From Nymphalis io (lineage: Eukaryota > Arthropoda > Insecta > Lepidoptera > Nymphalidae), in assembly GCF_905147045.1 (NCBI RefSeq), contig NC_065916.1, forward strand, positions 4,132,468 to 4,196,467: DNA of 64,000 bases, in the 5' to 3' direction. The position numbers and the translations under genes were made by a program. Shown piece by piece: positions 42,321 through 52,959 of the stretch (within the stretch, counting starts at the first letter, position 1; each line of letters starts with the position of its first letter). The notes beneath the pieces were generated by a model that made no database searches, was not told the origin of the DNA, and saw only the letters and a program-made list of their open reading frames with translations.

Positions 42321-42494
42321 TGTTGAGTATGTGAATAATATATAATATTATTGATAATTATTTGAGGATAATTACTGAGCACAATAAAAGACGTCCGTTC
42401 GGTTAAGCGTTTAATTGCGAGAGACCACCATACATAGGTTTACAATTACCCACAGTTATAAAAGTAATATTATAAAACTACCCCATACATTACA
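42321..42494 (-). repeat. 5' LTR, 174 bp
   Basis: Followed on the element strand by GTGGCGACGAGTAGTAAAG, a primer-site region sharing TGGCGACGAGT with the 13656 element. Confidence 0.92.
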
Positions 42495-42499
42495 CATCT

Positions 42500-43537
42500 T
42501 TAGCATCTGTGCGTTGGAAGGCAGCTCGTTTAACGAGACTGGCAGTAATTTTCTTCGAAATTCGGTGTAAGTAGACTAATAGTTGCGATGGCCTCTTGAA
42601 ATTCGACCCCTGTGCATTCAACCTTATATTGTTGTCGAAAATCCCATTAACTGTGCAATCAACTGCGTTTCTACCTCTGATACCACACATCTTTACTAGT
42701 CGGGCTTTGTCGTGGAAGTATTCTTCAAGAGATTCATCCCTTTTACTCTTTCGTTCTAACATCTCATAGAGTCTATCAGCATAGTTTCTGTCGTCTGGAA
42801 AAGTTCTTAGTAACTTTCGCTGCCACTGTTTCCAACTCATATTGACAGTGGTCTGACCCTGATACCACTTCTTTGCATATCCAGCCAGTTTGGGTATTGC
42901 ATGATAGATCTTCTGCTTGTCACTCCATCCGTAAATGGTTGCGGTATCATTAACCTTTTTAATCCAATCGGCAGCAGTTTGTGTATTGGCATCAGGATTA
43001 AATTCTGGTATTACATTTTGTGCCCCGTCAAAAGGAGTCGCTTTAGCTTTTCCATCAAGAAATTTTACGAATTTTTTGAAAAAAAAAAACGTAACTGTGA
43101 TTACTATCAATACTTTCAGATCTAGATCGATTTCGTTTTCTACCTAACTTGGTATTCGTCCTGCGACTCCTTTCATTACTTTTCGATTTACGCTTCTTGT
43201 CACGTGACTTTCTTGGATAATCTGTTCCACGATCATTGCGAGACGAGTCAGAAATAGATGAGTCATCGGAACTGCTACTTGATATTGTTGATGGTCTTTT
43301 ATAACGACGTATGCGTCGTGACATTATGCGATGACCCTTTGAACAGCCACGCGTTTCACTTTCCGACGGATCCGATGTCTCGAGACTACTACAACCCTGA
43401 TAAGGGTATCGTAACTTGCGATACCGCTTGCGATAACTTGTAGTTGGTTGAGCTCTTACATTACTTCTGGAACGCCTGCTTGGTCTAGGAATTATATTTT
43501 CCTCAATGGGAGGGGTATGCGTCGACCTAACCGACAT
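42500..43537 (-). pseudogene. Gag with SR-rich N-terminus (outer gypsy element)
   Basis: From ATG 43537: an unusual Arg/Ser-rich domain (RRYKRPSTISSSSSDDSSIS, KRKSKSNERSRRTNTKLGRK) of about 145 residues resembling SR proteins. A homopolymer frameshift at 43079-43091 follows, then a capsid-type domain (IPEFNPDANTQTAADWIKKV, YGWSDKQKIYHAIPKLAGYA, LEEYFHDKARLVKMCGI). Interrupted by the nested element at 42494 and resumed at 39223. The SR domain could tether RNA or nuclear factors; that is inference. Confidence 0.85.
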
Positions 43538-43559
43538 AATGTCCCTATGGGTACTTTCT

Positions 43560-43887
43560 TTTCAGGTCAGTGATTATTCAATGGAGGCTACAGTGATTAT
43601 GATATAAAATGCCAGTTGTGGTAAGTAAAATTAATAGGAATAAATAGAAAATTATTATGTAAATAAGTTACCCAAATAAAGTAGACATAATTACTTGAAT
43701 GAGACATAATCGTTCATTGTGATTGAATAGATAATTCGTACACGTATCCAGTAGTAAACAACTTTGGTAAGACATGTACGAATTATTACGAACATGAAAA
43801 TAGGCATGTATGTATGTAAATATTGATGTATATGTATACTGTACAAGTTCCGTAAAAATTCTTGTACTACTTAAAACTTAAAATATT

Positions 43888-43937
<50 letters not shown>

Positions 43938-43970
43938 CATACATACATATATATATACCTAGTTATATAC
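43560..43970 (-). repeat. Leader/LTR piece upstream of the SR-Gag, with (AC)n
   Basis: Inverted match to 36140-36560. Contains an (AC)n run at 43896-43938. It should be the 5' LTR or leader of the SR-Gag element but is cut at 43970 by the 28S fragment. Confidence 0.65.
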
Positions 43971-44007
43971 TCAAGCTCAACAGGGTCTTCTTTCCCCGCT
44001 GATTCTC

Positions 44008-44057
<50 letters not shown>

Positions 44058-44058
44058 C

Positions 44059-44116
<58 letters not shown>
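43971..44116 (-). rRNA. 28S rRNA fragment, 146 bp downstream of the R2 target site
   Basis: The minus strand reads TAGCCAAATGCCTCGTCATC, then TAATTAGTGACGCGCATGAA, CGAGATTCCCGCTGTCCC, CTATCTAGCGAAACCACAGC, GAAAGAAGACCCTGTTGAGC, ending TTGA. This is the conserved 28S segment that starts exactly at the R2 insertion site (..AAGG|TAGCC..). I see no mismatch to the sequence as I know it. It stops after GAGCTTGA where 28S would continue CTCTAG. Not a functional rRNA gene. Confidence 0.95.
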
Positions 44117-46149
44117 TTTTCCGCATGCCTTCGTCCCCCAACTTTGTGCTAAGCGCCCGACTGTTGAGAGTCGACGGCCCCGGGAGTGACCATGCTGTCT
44201 CCTACTCCCGTCTAGTGACCGCGGCCGTGGCTGCATTGTACAGGTTGGTGTTGGAAGCGGTACGCAGTTGATGCTGGGGAGGAGACCTGCGTAGCGTTCT
44301 ACCTATACGGTAAGATTGCGGGTCCGGTACCGCGTGGGTCCTGTAGAAACCCAAAAGACCACAGGACCCCGGCTGCTCAATCCGGCGTCACCGTCGAGAC
44401 GGCGGTCATTTGGTTGAACCGTGTCCAGTTCCTATGTGAGCCTCTCAGAACGAGGCCCGGTATCTGCTCGAATATGGACTTATTAAGCCCGAGGAGTTCG
44501 CGTATCTCCCTTGCGGAAGCGCCGCTCCAAACACCGCGCCAGGAGACGGTACATGAAGTGGCACAAACACTCTACGCTCCGGATAGTTCTAGTTTATCAG
44601 CCACTAACTGGACTAGCTCAGCGTGTTTCCCGTACTTACTACGTTTCGCACGATGAGCGGTGTCCAGCGGTCTCTGACCCGAGACTATCTGAGTGTCTAC
44701 GATCACTCCAGCCCCGTTCCTGGCAGCGATTATGTCGGGCTTATGACACCCTACTGAGGTCACGAACCCCGGCTCCACCACCACGGTCCATCCTTTCTTT
44801 GTCAACGCCTCGGCTATGACACTTGTGATGCAATTATGGCGTTCGATTCGGCCGCCGTGCGTTCTGAAACACTGCTGTATGGTGTGAGCCGTCGTCTCCC
44901 TGAGCATGCACCCGGCACGACAGTTCAACGTCGACTCTCCCATACATCTACGCCCTCGCGATGCCCGGACTCGGGAAGGGAGGGCGTTAATGTGGCAGTG
45001 TACAAATTGCACGTAGTCTCGGCCACTATACTGCATGCATCGCTCCCTTATCCACTTAGTGGAGGCCGGATTCCGGAACGACTCTCGAAGTTCGAGGCTG
45101 TCCGTCGACGCATACGGACTCTCCCGCCAATACTGCTCCACAGATGTTTGTTGGGTTTTCGGATTTTCCCTAGTGAATTTCCTTATCTGCTTTTTGGCCC
45201 AGCTGAGGTTTTTACGGATCCTCTCGGATCTGGCGGCAGCGTTGGCAGCAGACCATCGCGACGAAGCCAGCCGTCCGTACCTCCGTAAGATGAGGTTTGG
45301 AACGACTGTCGGTAGCGATGGGATCACCAAGCCACCGGCCTTAACTTCGGCGTAGAAATAGGCCTTAGGCACATCATGTGGAAGCCTTAGCCACTTCCTC
45401 ACTGCGCCCCGGATCTCAATGTCGAGCATTCTAAGTCGATCATCCGATATCGTTCCTAGCACTAGACCGTGCATGAACCTCGGAATCAGGTGACCTCTCA
45501 CAACTTCGAGCCGCTGTTGCGGCTTGAGAGGTGCCTTGGAGATGTTGTCCAAAGCCTTGCGCACCTCCTGCTCGAGCATTGAAGCCCCGGACGATTCGAA
45601 GTCTATGCCAAGGTATCTCCAGCGTTCCACGCAAGACACCTGTCGAAGCTTTCTCTTCCCAACAGAGAACACCCTCTCCGTTAGGTAGTGGTGTTTCTTA
45701 CGTTTCCCGTCTGGCAAAATTGACAGAACGGAGCTTTTACTGATGTTGATACCGAGACCCACCATTTCGCCGACCTGCACCACACGATCGATGGCTTCCT
45801 GCATCCCTACCTTTGAGCCTGCAAGCAGGACTAAATCATCGGCGTAGGCTAGAGCCGAGATCTGCTCATTTTCTAGCCTATATCCGATTCCTTTTGGTAG
45901 TGACGCAAGGACTAGGTCCATCGCCATGTTGAACAGAATCGGTGAAAGGGAGTCTCCTTGTCGCACCCCTCGACCCACTTTCACAGGATGGCTACGTTCG
46001 TTTCCGACAGCTAAGGTGGTACTTGCCGTCTCGTACATGGTAGCCATGTAACTGCAGAACCCATCCGGCAGCCTTCTCGCCCTAAGCAGCTCAACAAGTG
46101 CCGCGTGCGACACTGTCTCAAATGCTTTAGAGAAGTCGAGCACCACGAG
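44117..46149 (-). mobile_element. R2 non-LTR retrotransposon, 5'-truncated, joined to 28S DNA
   Basis: The 3' UTR (about 260 bp) ends GCGGAAAA and is followed without gap by the 28S sequence TAGCCAAATG, the exact 3' junction of a genuine rDNA R2 insertion. The 5' part (N-terminal zinc-finger/Myb domains and the RT fingers) is missing; the truncation point near 46145 shares CCACGAG with the adjoining gypsy fragment. Outside this 146 bp there is no rDNA in the window. Confidence 0.93.
44377..46146 (-). pseudogene. R2 reverse transcriptase with restriction-like endonuclease, one late stop
   Basis: 524 open codons plus about 64 more after a TAG at 44572-44574. RT palm: DFSKAFETVS (A), GRGVRQGDSLSPILFNMAMD (B), ALAYADDLVLLAG (C), LGINISKSSVL (D). 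Then the CCHC-like CRAGCMLRETTAHTIQQC with RTHGGRIERHN, and the endonuclease KPDIIAARNGAGVIVDTQIV. After the TAG the frame continues TSCTVSWRGVWSGASAREIR and GSHRNWTRFNQMTA, the usual R2 C-terminus. Apart from truncation this is the only lesion, so the copy is young. Confidence 0.92.
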
Positions 46150-46184
46150 AGACGCTACCGCGACCGCGAGTAGTGCTTGTGACT

Positions 46185-46384
46185 ATGGTGGAGCATCAGG
46201 ATTCTACGGCATTGTCTTCGCCAAGGCTGTGAGCTCTGCCACGAACCGCGATGCTGGTGCTGCCGATCGTATCATTGATGCGATACGATCTATCAATACT
46301 TCGGTGAGATCCAACCAATATTTTTATATTTCTAATTTCGACATTGATATTTGGTGCGAGGAGGCAGATCTTGCTAAAGTTTAA
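46185..46384 (+). pseudogene. Gag-like fragment
   Basis: YGGASGFYGIVFAKAVSSA, AADRIIDAIRSINTSVRSNQ, FDIDIWCEEADLAK then stop. Similar to the Gag start at 50524 (RLLTAISCAQVRSNRYF, FDTWCDEVERAR), so both belong to related gypsy families. Confidence 0.6.
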
Positions 46385-46699
46385 AGTAAATGGAGTGATA
46401 ACGAGAGTTGGTCTCACATTGACAATTGTGTTCTGAAGCGTGTTCGGCGCTTTTCGATTAAGAGTATAAGGAAAAGACTGTACTGGCCCTACTAGTCTGT
46501 CTTTATTGTTAACGGTATGTCAAGTCACTTTTAGTAAATAATTTTAATTAGCAACTGCTAACGAATGCGTTGATATTGTGTCCAAAGTCACTCAAGACTG
46601 ATAGATGTGTGGGTTTTTCTATTAATTTAAAGAAGTGCCTTTTTAGCAATTAATATAGAACTCTTAGGTTGCACTATCAGTTAAGGTCAGGTACAGCCG

Positions 46700-47690
46700 A
46701 GCGAACACGTTAGTTACGTGTCGACCACTTCGAAGCTGTGCGTGAGGTGCAAAGGCAACGGGCATTAGAGCATCTAGCACACTCTACTGGCAAGCTTAAT
46801 TCAGGCATGCGTGGGCCCTATCATGTGGTCAAGGCGCTTCCCGATGGTCGTTACGTGCTGCGCTGCTGGCTGGCTCGTATGGCAAGTCGACTCAAGCGGC
46901 TGCGGAATATATTTGTCGCAATCGTATCATCTCTGGAACGCTAGCGCCATCTGTCGGCGCTCGACGGAGTCAATGATTCACCGGCTGAGCGGCGCATACG
47001 ACACTTCTTGTGCAGCGGCCGGACGGTGCGGTCGAGTGTTGGAGCCGACGTTTGGAAGCTGTGGACCGTGCTGATGAGGCTGAGGCTCATCCTCCGTCGT
47101 ATTGGTGCAAAGGCAACGGGCATTAGAGCATCTAGCACACTCTACTGGCAAGCTTAATTCAGGCATGCGTGGGCCCTATCATGTGGTCAAGGCGCTTCCC
47201 GATGGTCGTTACGTGCTGCGCTGCTGGCTGGCTCGTATGGCAAGTCGACTCAAGCGGCTGCGGAATATATTTGTCGCAATCGTATCATCTCTGGAAAGCT
47301 AGCGCCATCTGTCGGCGCTCGATGGAGTCAATGATTCACCGGCTGAGCGGCGCATACGACACTTCTTGTGCAGCGGCCGGACGGTGCGGTCGAGTGTTAG
47401 AGCCGACGCGCGTTCCTGGATGTAGTGCTGACGTTTGGAAGCTGTGGACTGTGCTGATGAGGCTGAGGCTCATCCTCCGTCGTATTGTTCCGTGGCGGGG
47501 TGAGTGGACCCCGGATACATGCGAGGCATTCTTCGGGACTGAAGAGAATGATGTTGATGAGGAACCATCAAGTGAGGATGGACTACAAAGAGACCCTGCT
47601 GCAGAAATCCAAGCTGACGAGGCCGTTCAGCTGTCAGGAACGGCCGTCTTAGAGGAAAATCCCTCTCAACCTAGTACATCGGCGCGATGA
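46700..47690 (+). pseudogene. Gypsy integrase C-terminal remnant with 357-bp tandem duplication
   Basis: RVDHFEAVREVQRQRALEHL and MRGPYHVVKALPDGRYVLR-type sequence occurs twice (starts near 46747 and 47104, period 357 bp). Each half shifts frame within KSTQAAAEYI. The second copy continues to the acidic C-terminus (AVQLSGTAVLEENPSQPSTS). The left twin at 30735 has a single copy, so the duplication happened after the two were separated. Confidence 0.7.
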
Positions 47691-47704
47691 CGTCAGGTGG
47701 AAGG

Positions 47705-47961
47705 GATAGCAACACGAGAACGGAGCAATACCGTGCGGCGCTTCACTTTTTGCATCGGCGCTGGGGCGAGACGGTTGTGTGGTTGTGCTCTCAAGTGCTA
47801 TTCGTAATATTGGTGATCGCTAATTCTGATTTCATTTATTTGTGCTAATTTTGTTTTTTTAGTTCCTATTTAGTTTATTTTGTGATTTGCGCATGTTAAG
47901 ATTATTTGAATAAATAGAGGTTAGGATTGTTATTGTCTCAATTTGATCTTACCTTTATAAG
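47705..47961 (+). repeat. LTR B
   Basis: From the purine-rich GGTGGAAGGGATAG after the ORF to CTTTATAAG, followed by the leader ATCAGAAGTGGGAT. Boundaries inferred from the leader and from the truncated twin. Confidence 0.6.
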
Positions 47962-47997
47962 ATCAGAAGTGGGATGAACGTTCGAGGATACCCACAG
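47962..47997 (+). repeat. 36-bp leader direct repeat (first copy)
   Basis: ATCAGAAGTGGGATGAACG and TTCGAGGATACCCACAG, repeated exactly at 49181-49216. The ATCAGAAGTGGGAT part also follows the LTRs at 32552-32565 (reverse) and 50106, so it is probably the primer-binding site of this group. Confidence 0.75.
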
Positions 47998-49180
47998 TTT
48001 AGGTCTGATGTCTGAATCGATCAGGGCAAGTGATTACTGAATTAAATATTTCCCGAAATTATTAAAAAAAAAAAGAGACAATCCCATGAAATGAAGAGTA
48101 AAATCGAATAGCAGGCCGTGTCCCGATGGCGGCAAACGGTAGCTTCATTATGCGACGTATAAGCAGGCCGTGCTCCGATGGTGACAAACGGTAGCTTCGC
48201 TATGTGACCTATGAGCAGGCCGTGTTCCGATGGTGACAAACGGTAGCTTACCTCGACTATGTGCTGTTAATGAGCAGGCCGTGTCCCGAGGGCGGCAAAC
48301 GGTAGCTCAAGTTCATTAAGCTTGACACAATGTACGTACAAATAAGAATGAAGTGATATCTAGTTTATTAGTGTAGTGATTACCAGTGAAGTGCGTTATT
48401 AGTGTTTCTGACATTAACGGAATAACTATTGATTAATTAAGTGATTGTATCATTTTAAATGTTTCTTAATGTTTGATCAAAACTTGAAATTATCAACCCA
48501 CCTATCAAGATTGTTATTTAAATAAATGTGTAAACGTAACTATTTGATAGACTCAGAAATTAACTATATTCTATGATTATCATTTAAATAAATGTGTAAA
48601 AACTCAAGTACGGTGTACTAGGTATTTACTGTAATATTTACTTTTGATTTTTATTATATAATTCACTTTTAATTCAATGTAACTCGGGTTTTCTACCTAA
48701 ATTTATTTAATTAAATATCTTATCTTAAAACTTAATACATAAAATATACATGTACTCTAAAATTTGTCGTATGTGGTCATACTCTAATTCGAATGGCCGA
48801 GCATTATTTGGAATGGGGACATTCCAATAGCAGAATGGCCGTATGTTAGCGTTTGTAGGAATATAGGAGGGTAGTAGTGGGAGGAAGTGTATTTAAAGGA
48901 GGGTGGACGGTAGACAGGTCTCTTTTTGCTATCGTGTGTTCGGTCGATTGGTGTCATACTGTGTTATTTTTGTAATCCATTGCGATTAAGTTTGTTAGTG
49001 TCGTGTTGCTAAGAGTCATTCGATCGGGGGCGACAGCGAATGAGAGTGTGTCCCGTGTGAATTGTGTCTGTGACATTTTAAAATAAAAACTGTTAATAGA
49101 TTTGATTGTGTTTTCCTACAATTCATTTGGAAAGTTCGGATTCACCCATTACATATCTGTTCCTGCTAGTGACTTTCAAC
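47997..49180 (+). repeat. LTR A, complete copy without the 430-bp insert or RTE
   Basis: 1.18 kb, GTTTAGG...TTTCAAC. Twin of 35766-37342. Contains the four-copy minisatellite at 48110-48310. Flanked on both sides by the same 36-bp leader, i.e. an LTR-leader unit from which nearly all coding sequence is missing. Confidence 0.8.
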
Positions 49181-49216
49181 ATCAGAAGTGGGATGAACGT
49201 TCGAGGATACCCACAG

Positions 49217-49795
49217 GTATGTTTTTTTATTTTATGTACTTTTTATTTTATCCATCTGGAGATATTTATGTTCAGCGGTCAGCACTGTGGCGGCCGCGAT
49301 CTATATTGTAATAATGTATCTAACTATCCACCTCCACCAATAATATATATCAATGGAAATTAAAGCAAAGTTGTGAGGATGGGTAGGTAGGTATACATAT
49401 TAATATCTCCTTCAATGCATTCCCTTTGTTTGGCCTGGTACAAATAAAGAGGCTATAATGTTGTTGTTAAGTGGTTACCTACCTGGGAACATTTCATCAT
49501 CAAAATATCTACTGTTGTCATAAATAAACGCCTACTACAATTTAATATCAATTATAATGTAAGTATAAACTTATCCATAAAACTACTGCAAAGTTCATAC
49601 ATAGTTTTCTAGATTTACGTCAAGACCATGTGAATTTCATTACGAAGCTAGTACAGATTAATGTATATTTAAATAGATTTTGTTTATAAATACACATCTT
49701 GATAAAATGGAAAGCACCGAAACCGTTACAAATATATCGTCGTAACTGTAACGTAAACAATTTGTTTAAGTAACATTTATAACTCAGTCGCGCGT
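49217..49795. other. Non-coding, no gene seen
   Basis: AT-rich DNA following the second leader; short plus-strand frames at 49102-49363 start within the LTR and look fortuitous. Confidence 0.4.
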
Positions 49796-50105
49796 TCTTT
49801 TTAATTATCTACCCTCCAAAGTTGTGACAGTATATAACTAGGTATATATATATATATATGTATATTGTTGGAGGAAGACTAATTTTTTTAATTCAGCAAC
49901 ACCACACCTGCCTATATAAGACGAGATGTTGGCGATAAGAGCTCATTATTACGTTAACTTTTGAAGTATGCGGAAGAAAAAATAATTACCGATTTAATTA
50001 AATTACTAATTATTTTATGTTTATTTAAAGTCATAAATTGTGTATGTACTTGAGGCCGAAGGCCAAATAAATCTTTTTTTTATTTTAATAATTGTTTGAT
50101 TTATA
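49796..50105 (+). repeat. LTR C, 5' LTR of the following Gag
   Basis: Begins near GTTGTGACAGTATATAAC (49821), with a (TA)n run, contains GGAGGAAGACTAATT and CTATATAAGACGAG (TATA-like), and ends TTTATAAC immediately before ATCAGAAGTGGGATTCG. GTT...AAC ends as in LTR A. Confidence 0.65.
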
Positions 50106-50233
50106 ACATCAGAAGTGGGATTCGAAGGCTGTTATAGCCGCAAACACATTTCTGGTGCTATAGATGAAACTTAATTCTACCCTCCCACGCGGTTTAGTAA
50201 TTTAAATATTCGGGCAATGCTTCCATCAGTGTA

Positions 50234-51520
50234 ATGTCGAACAACGATAAATGTAACAAACGAAGACGTCGAGGACAAACTCCTCCCAACTCAATGGAAG
50301 AGATCCTGACCAGACTGCGCGCTTTGGAGGAGCAGTCTCGTGCGTCTGTGGAGACGCAAGCCAGTGCATCAGTCAGTGCTGGCACTAGTCGCGCTGCCGC
50401 ACTGCAAAGCGCCACACCAGCAGCCGCATCGATGCCTGGGGCGCCGACTCCGCCACGCGACCACGTGGTTACGCCGCCACGACTCCGCAAACCAGCCAGA
50501 CGGGGTTATCGCAGTCCGAAGATGTGGTGACGAATGCTGCCGAGCGGCTCTTGACCGCTATCAGCTGTGCTCAGGTTAGATCCAATCGATATTTTGTCTC
50601 TGATTTTGATCCGAGTGTTCATGACTTCGACACGTGGTGTGATGAGGTAGAAAGAGCGCGTATTTTGAACCAATGGGGCGACAAAGAATGCCTTGCTCGC
50701 ATCGGACATTGTCTGAAAGGGGAATCTCGTACCTGGCTTAGCCAATGGACAAGTGATATTCGCACATGGTCCAATTTCAAACAAGAATTAAAAGCCTTAT
50801 GCCCACGCTCTGTCGATGTCGCGAATATTCTTTATGACGTTATGCGAACAGAGTCCGACAAATACCCCACATACGCCGAATATGCTCGTAGATCGCTTTT
50901 AAGGTTACGCATAGTTAAAGGTCTAAGCAACGAGCTACTTACTGCCATTATTATACGTGGAATCGTAGACCCACAAATCCGCGCTATGGCTATTAACGCT
51001 AAATTATCGCCCGATTCTATAGTGGAGTTTTTGTCTAGCTTTGTTAAACCTTCTAACAATTCAAATAGAAAAATATCTACTAACTATAGTCGGTTTGATA
51101 AATTCTCTAATAATAATAATTTAAATCGCAACCTTTTAAAACGCAAATACAGTTCAAACGATTCAAAATCAATTAAATGTTATCATTGTAAGCAATTTGG
51201 CCATAAAAGTGTAGATTGTAGTAAACGATTGAATACAACTACAAATAATAATAACAACGAAAGAGCAATCGCGCTACCGGCAACGTCTCGTGTTGATGTG
51301 TTGAAGTGTACATTTTGTAAAAAAGTAGGTCATTCCGAGAATATGTGTTTTGCCAAAGAACGGTCGAGTTCACGAAACAATAATGGTGTTAATTTTTGTC
51401 GCGAACTTGTGGGTAGTTATAAAAATCGTGACGTAACAACTGCTGTTATCTCGGGAATCCCGTTAGATGTTTTGATCGATAGTAGTTCATGAGTCTCTCT
51501 AATGTCGAAAAATATATACA
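50234..51520 (+). pseudogene. Gypsy Gag and protease start, truncated
   Basis: N-terminal part from ATG 50234 (PPNSMEEILTRLRALEEQSR, then an Ala/Thr/Pro-rich region). A frameshift near 50440-50520 follows, then a capsid-type domain from 50524 (SNRYFVSDFDPSVHDFDTWC, NQWGDKECLARIGHCLKGES), a poly-Asn region, and two zinc knuckles (CYHCKQFGHKSVDC, CTFCKKVGHSENMC). The protease start reads LIDSSS then TGA, where DSG is expected. It breaks off at about 51520 against a SINE A tail; no RT follows. Confidence 0.85.
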
Positions 51521-51606
51521 CGAGTTTTGTACAAGCTTAATTTGGGATCAGATGGCCGTGTGTGAAAAATGTCCCAGGATATTATTATTATTAGTTTCAA
51601 ATATTT
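51520..51606 (+). mobile_element. SINE family A, 3' end only
   Basis: CGAGTTTTGTACAAGCTTAA and GATCAGATGGCCGTGTGTG to the ATT-rich end; leads into the main 89-bp array exactly as at 4735 and 52670. Confidence 0.8.
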
Positions 51607-51612
51607 AGAATT

Positions 51613-52668
51613 AGGATTACGTTGTTAATGTACCAGGAGAACATAAACAGTGAGACGGTCTCACCGAACGATTAGATTAAAAGAGTCAATTAGTTTCAGT
51701 TAGGATTACAGTGTTAATGTACCAGGAGATCATAAACAGTGAGTCGGTCTCACCGAACGATTAGATTAAAAGAGTCAATTAGTTTCAGTTAGGATTACAG
51801 TGTTAATGTACCAGGAGATCATAAACAGTGAGTCGGTCTCACCGAACGATTAGATTAAAAGAGTCAATTAGATTCAGTTAGAATTACAGTGTTAATGTAC
51901 CAGGAGATCATAAACAGTGATTCGGTCTCACCGAACGATTAGATTAAAAGAGTCAATTAGTTTCAGTTAGGATTACAGTGTTAGTGTACCAGGAGATCAT
52001 AAATAGTGTGTCGGTCTCACCGAATGATTAGATTAAAAGAGTCAATTAGTTCCAGTTATGATTACAGTGATAATGTACCAGAAGATCATAAACAGTGTGT
52101 CGGTCTCACCGAACGATTATATTACAAGAGTCAATTAGTTCCAGTTAGGATTACAGTGTTAATGTACCAGGAGATCATAAACAGTGAGTCGGTCTCACCG
52201 AACGATTAGATTAAAAGAGTCAATTAGTTTCGGTTAGGATTACAGTGTAAATGTATCAGGAGATCATAAACAGTGAGACGGTCTCACCGAAAGATTAGAT
52301 TAAAAGAGTCAATTAGTTCCAGTTATGATTACAGTGTTAATGTACCAGGAGATCATAAACAATGAGTCGGTCTCACCGAACGATTAAATTAAAAGAGTCA
52401 ATTAGTTCCAGTTAGGATTACAGTGTTAATGTACCAGGAGATCATAAACAGTGAGTCGGTCTCACCGAACGATTAGATTAAAAGAGTCAATTAGTTTCAG
52501 TTAGGATTACAGTGTTAATGTACCAGGAGATCATAAACAGTGTGTCGGTCTCACCGAACGATTAGATTAAAAGAGTCAATTAGTTTCAGATAGGATTACA
52601 GTGTTAATGTACTAGGAGATCATAAACAGTGAGTCGGTCTTACCGAACGATTAGATTAAAAGAGTTAA
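51613..52668 (+). repeat. 89-bp tandem repeat, main array (about 12 units)
   Basis: About 12 units at a constant 89-bp spacing (e.g. unit starts 51703 and 51792), few indels, scattered substitutions. The first unit carries the GGAGAACATAAAC variant. Variants such as GAGTCGG/TGTCGG/GAGACGG alternate without strict higher order. No ORF of meaning. Confidence 0.95.
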
Positions 52669-52669
52669 T

Positions 52670-52950
52670 TTTGACTAGACGTTTGGCGCGGTTGGTAGAT
52701 ACTTGCCTTTTCACGCCGAAGGTTGTGGTTTCGATTCCCACCCAGGACAGACATTTGTGTGCATGAACATGTCTGTTTGTCCTGAGTCTGAGTGTAATTT
52801 TCTGTATAAGTATGTATTTACAAAAGAAAAGTAGTATATGTAGTATATCATTTGTCAGGTTTCCATAGCACGAGTTTTGTACAAGCTTAATTTGGGATCA
52901 GATGGCCGTGTGTGAAAAATGTCCCAGGATATTATTATTATTAGTTTCAA
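52670..52950 (+). mobile_element. SINE family A, most complete copy
   Basis: tRNA-like head with A box (GGCGCGGTTGGTAGATAC) and B box (GTGGTTTCGATTCCCAC), body TGTCTGTTTGTCCTGAGTCT, GTAATTTTCTGTATAAGTAT, 3' region CATAGCACGAGTTTTGTAC, and an (ATT)n end. It separates two 89-bp arrays. Confidence 0.85.
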
Positions 52951-52959
52951 AGATTTAGA

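Larger units (their letters stand above)
39224..42494 (-). mobile_element. Nested gypsy element with 175-bp LTRs, internally deleted
   Basis: LTRs 39224-39398 (175 bp) and 42321-42494 (174 bp) with TG..CA ends. Target duplication CATCT at 39219-39223 and 42495-42499 inside the gag of another gypsy element. Gag-pol is in one frame; RNase H is cut and the integrase core absent (deletion at about 39842). Related to the 13656-17355 element by primer site and Gag. Confidence 0.93.
46150..47961 (+). mobile_element. Gypsy-like element remains, twin of 30542-31925
   Basis: Gag-like piece (46185-46384), a non-coding stretch, an integrase C-terminal piece with a tandem duplication (46700-47690), then LTR B (about 47705-47961). 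Inverted relative to the left twin. The R2-28S block is joined to its left end. Confidence 0.75.

Noticed and set aside
43971..44116. End of a real rDNA repeat unit
   Set aside because: Only 146 bp of 28S is present and both sides are transposon DNA.
44414..45743. Plus-strand ORFs of up to 150 codons opposite R2
   Set aside because: Shadows of the R2 reading frame without motifs.
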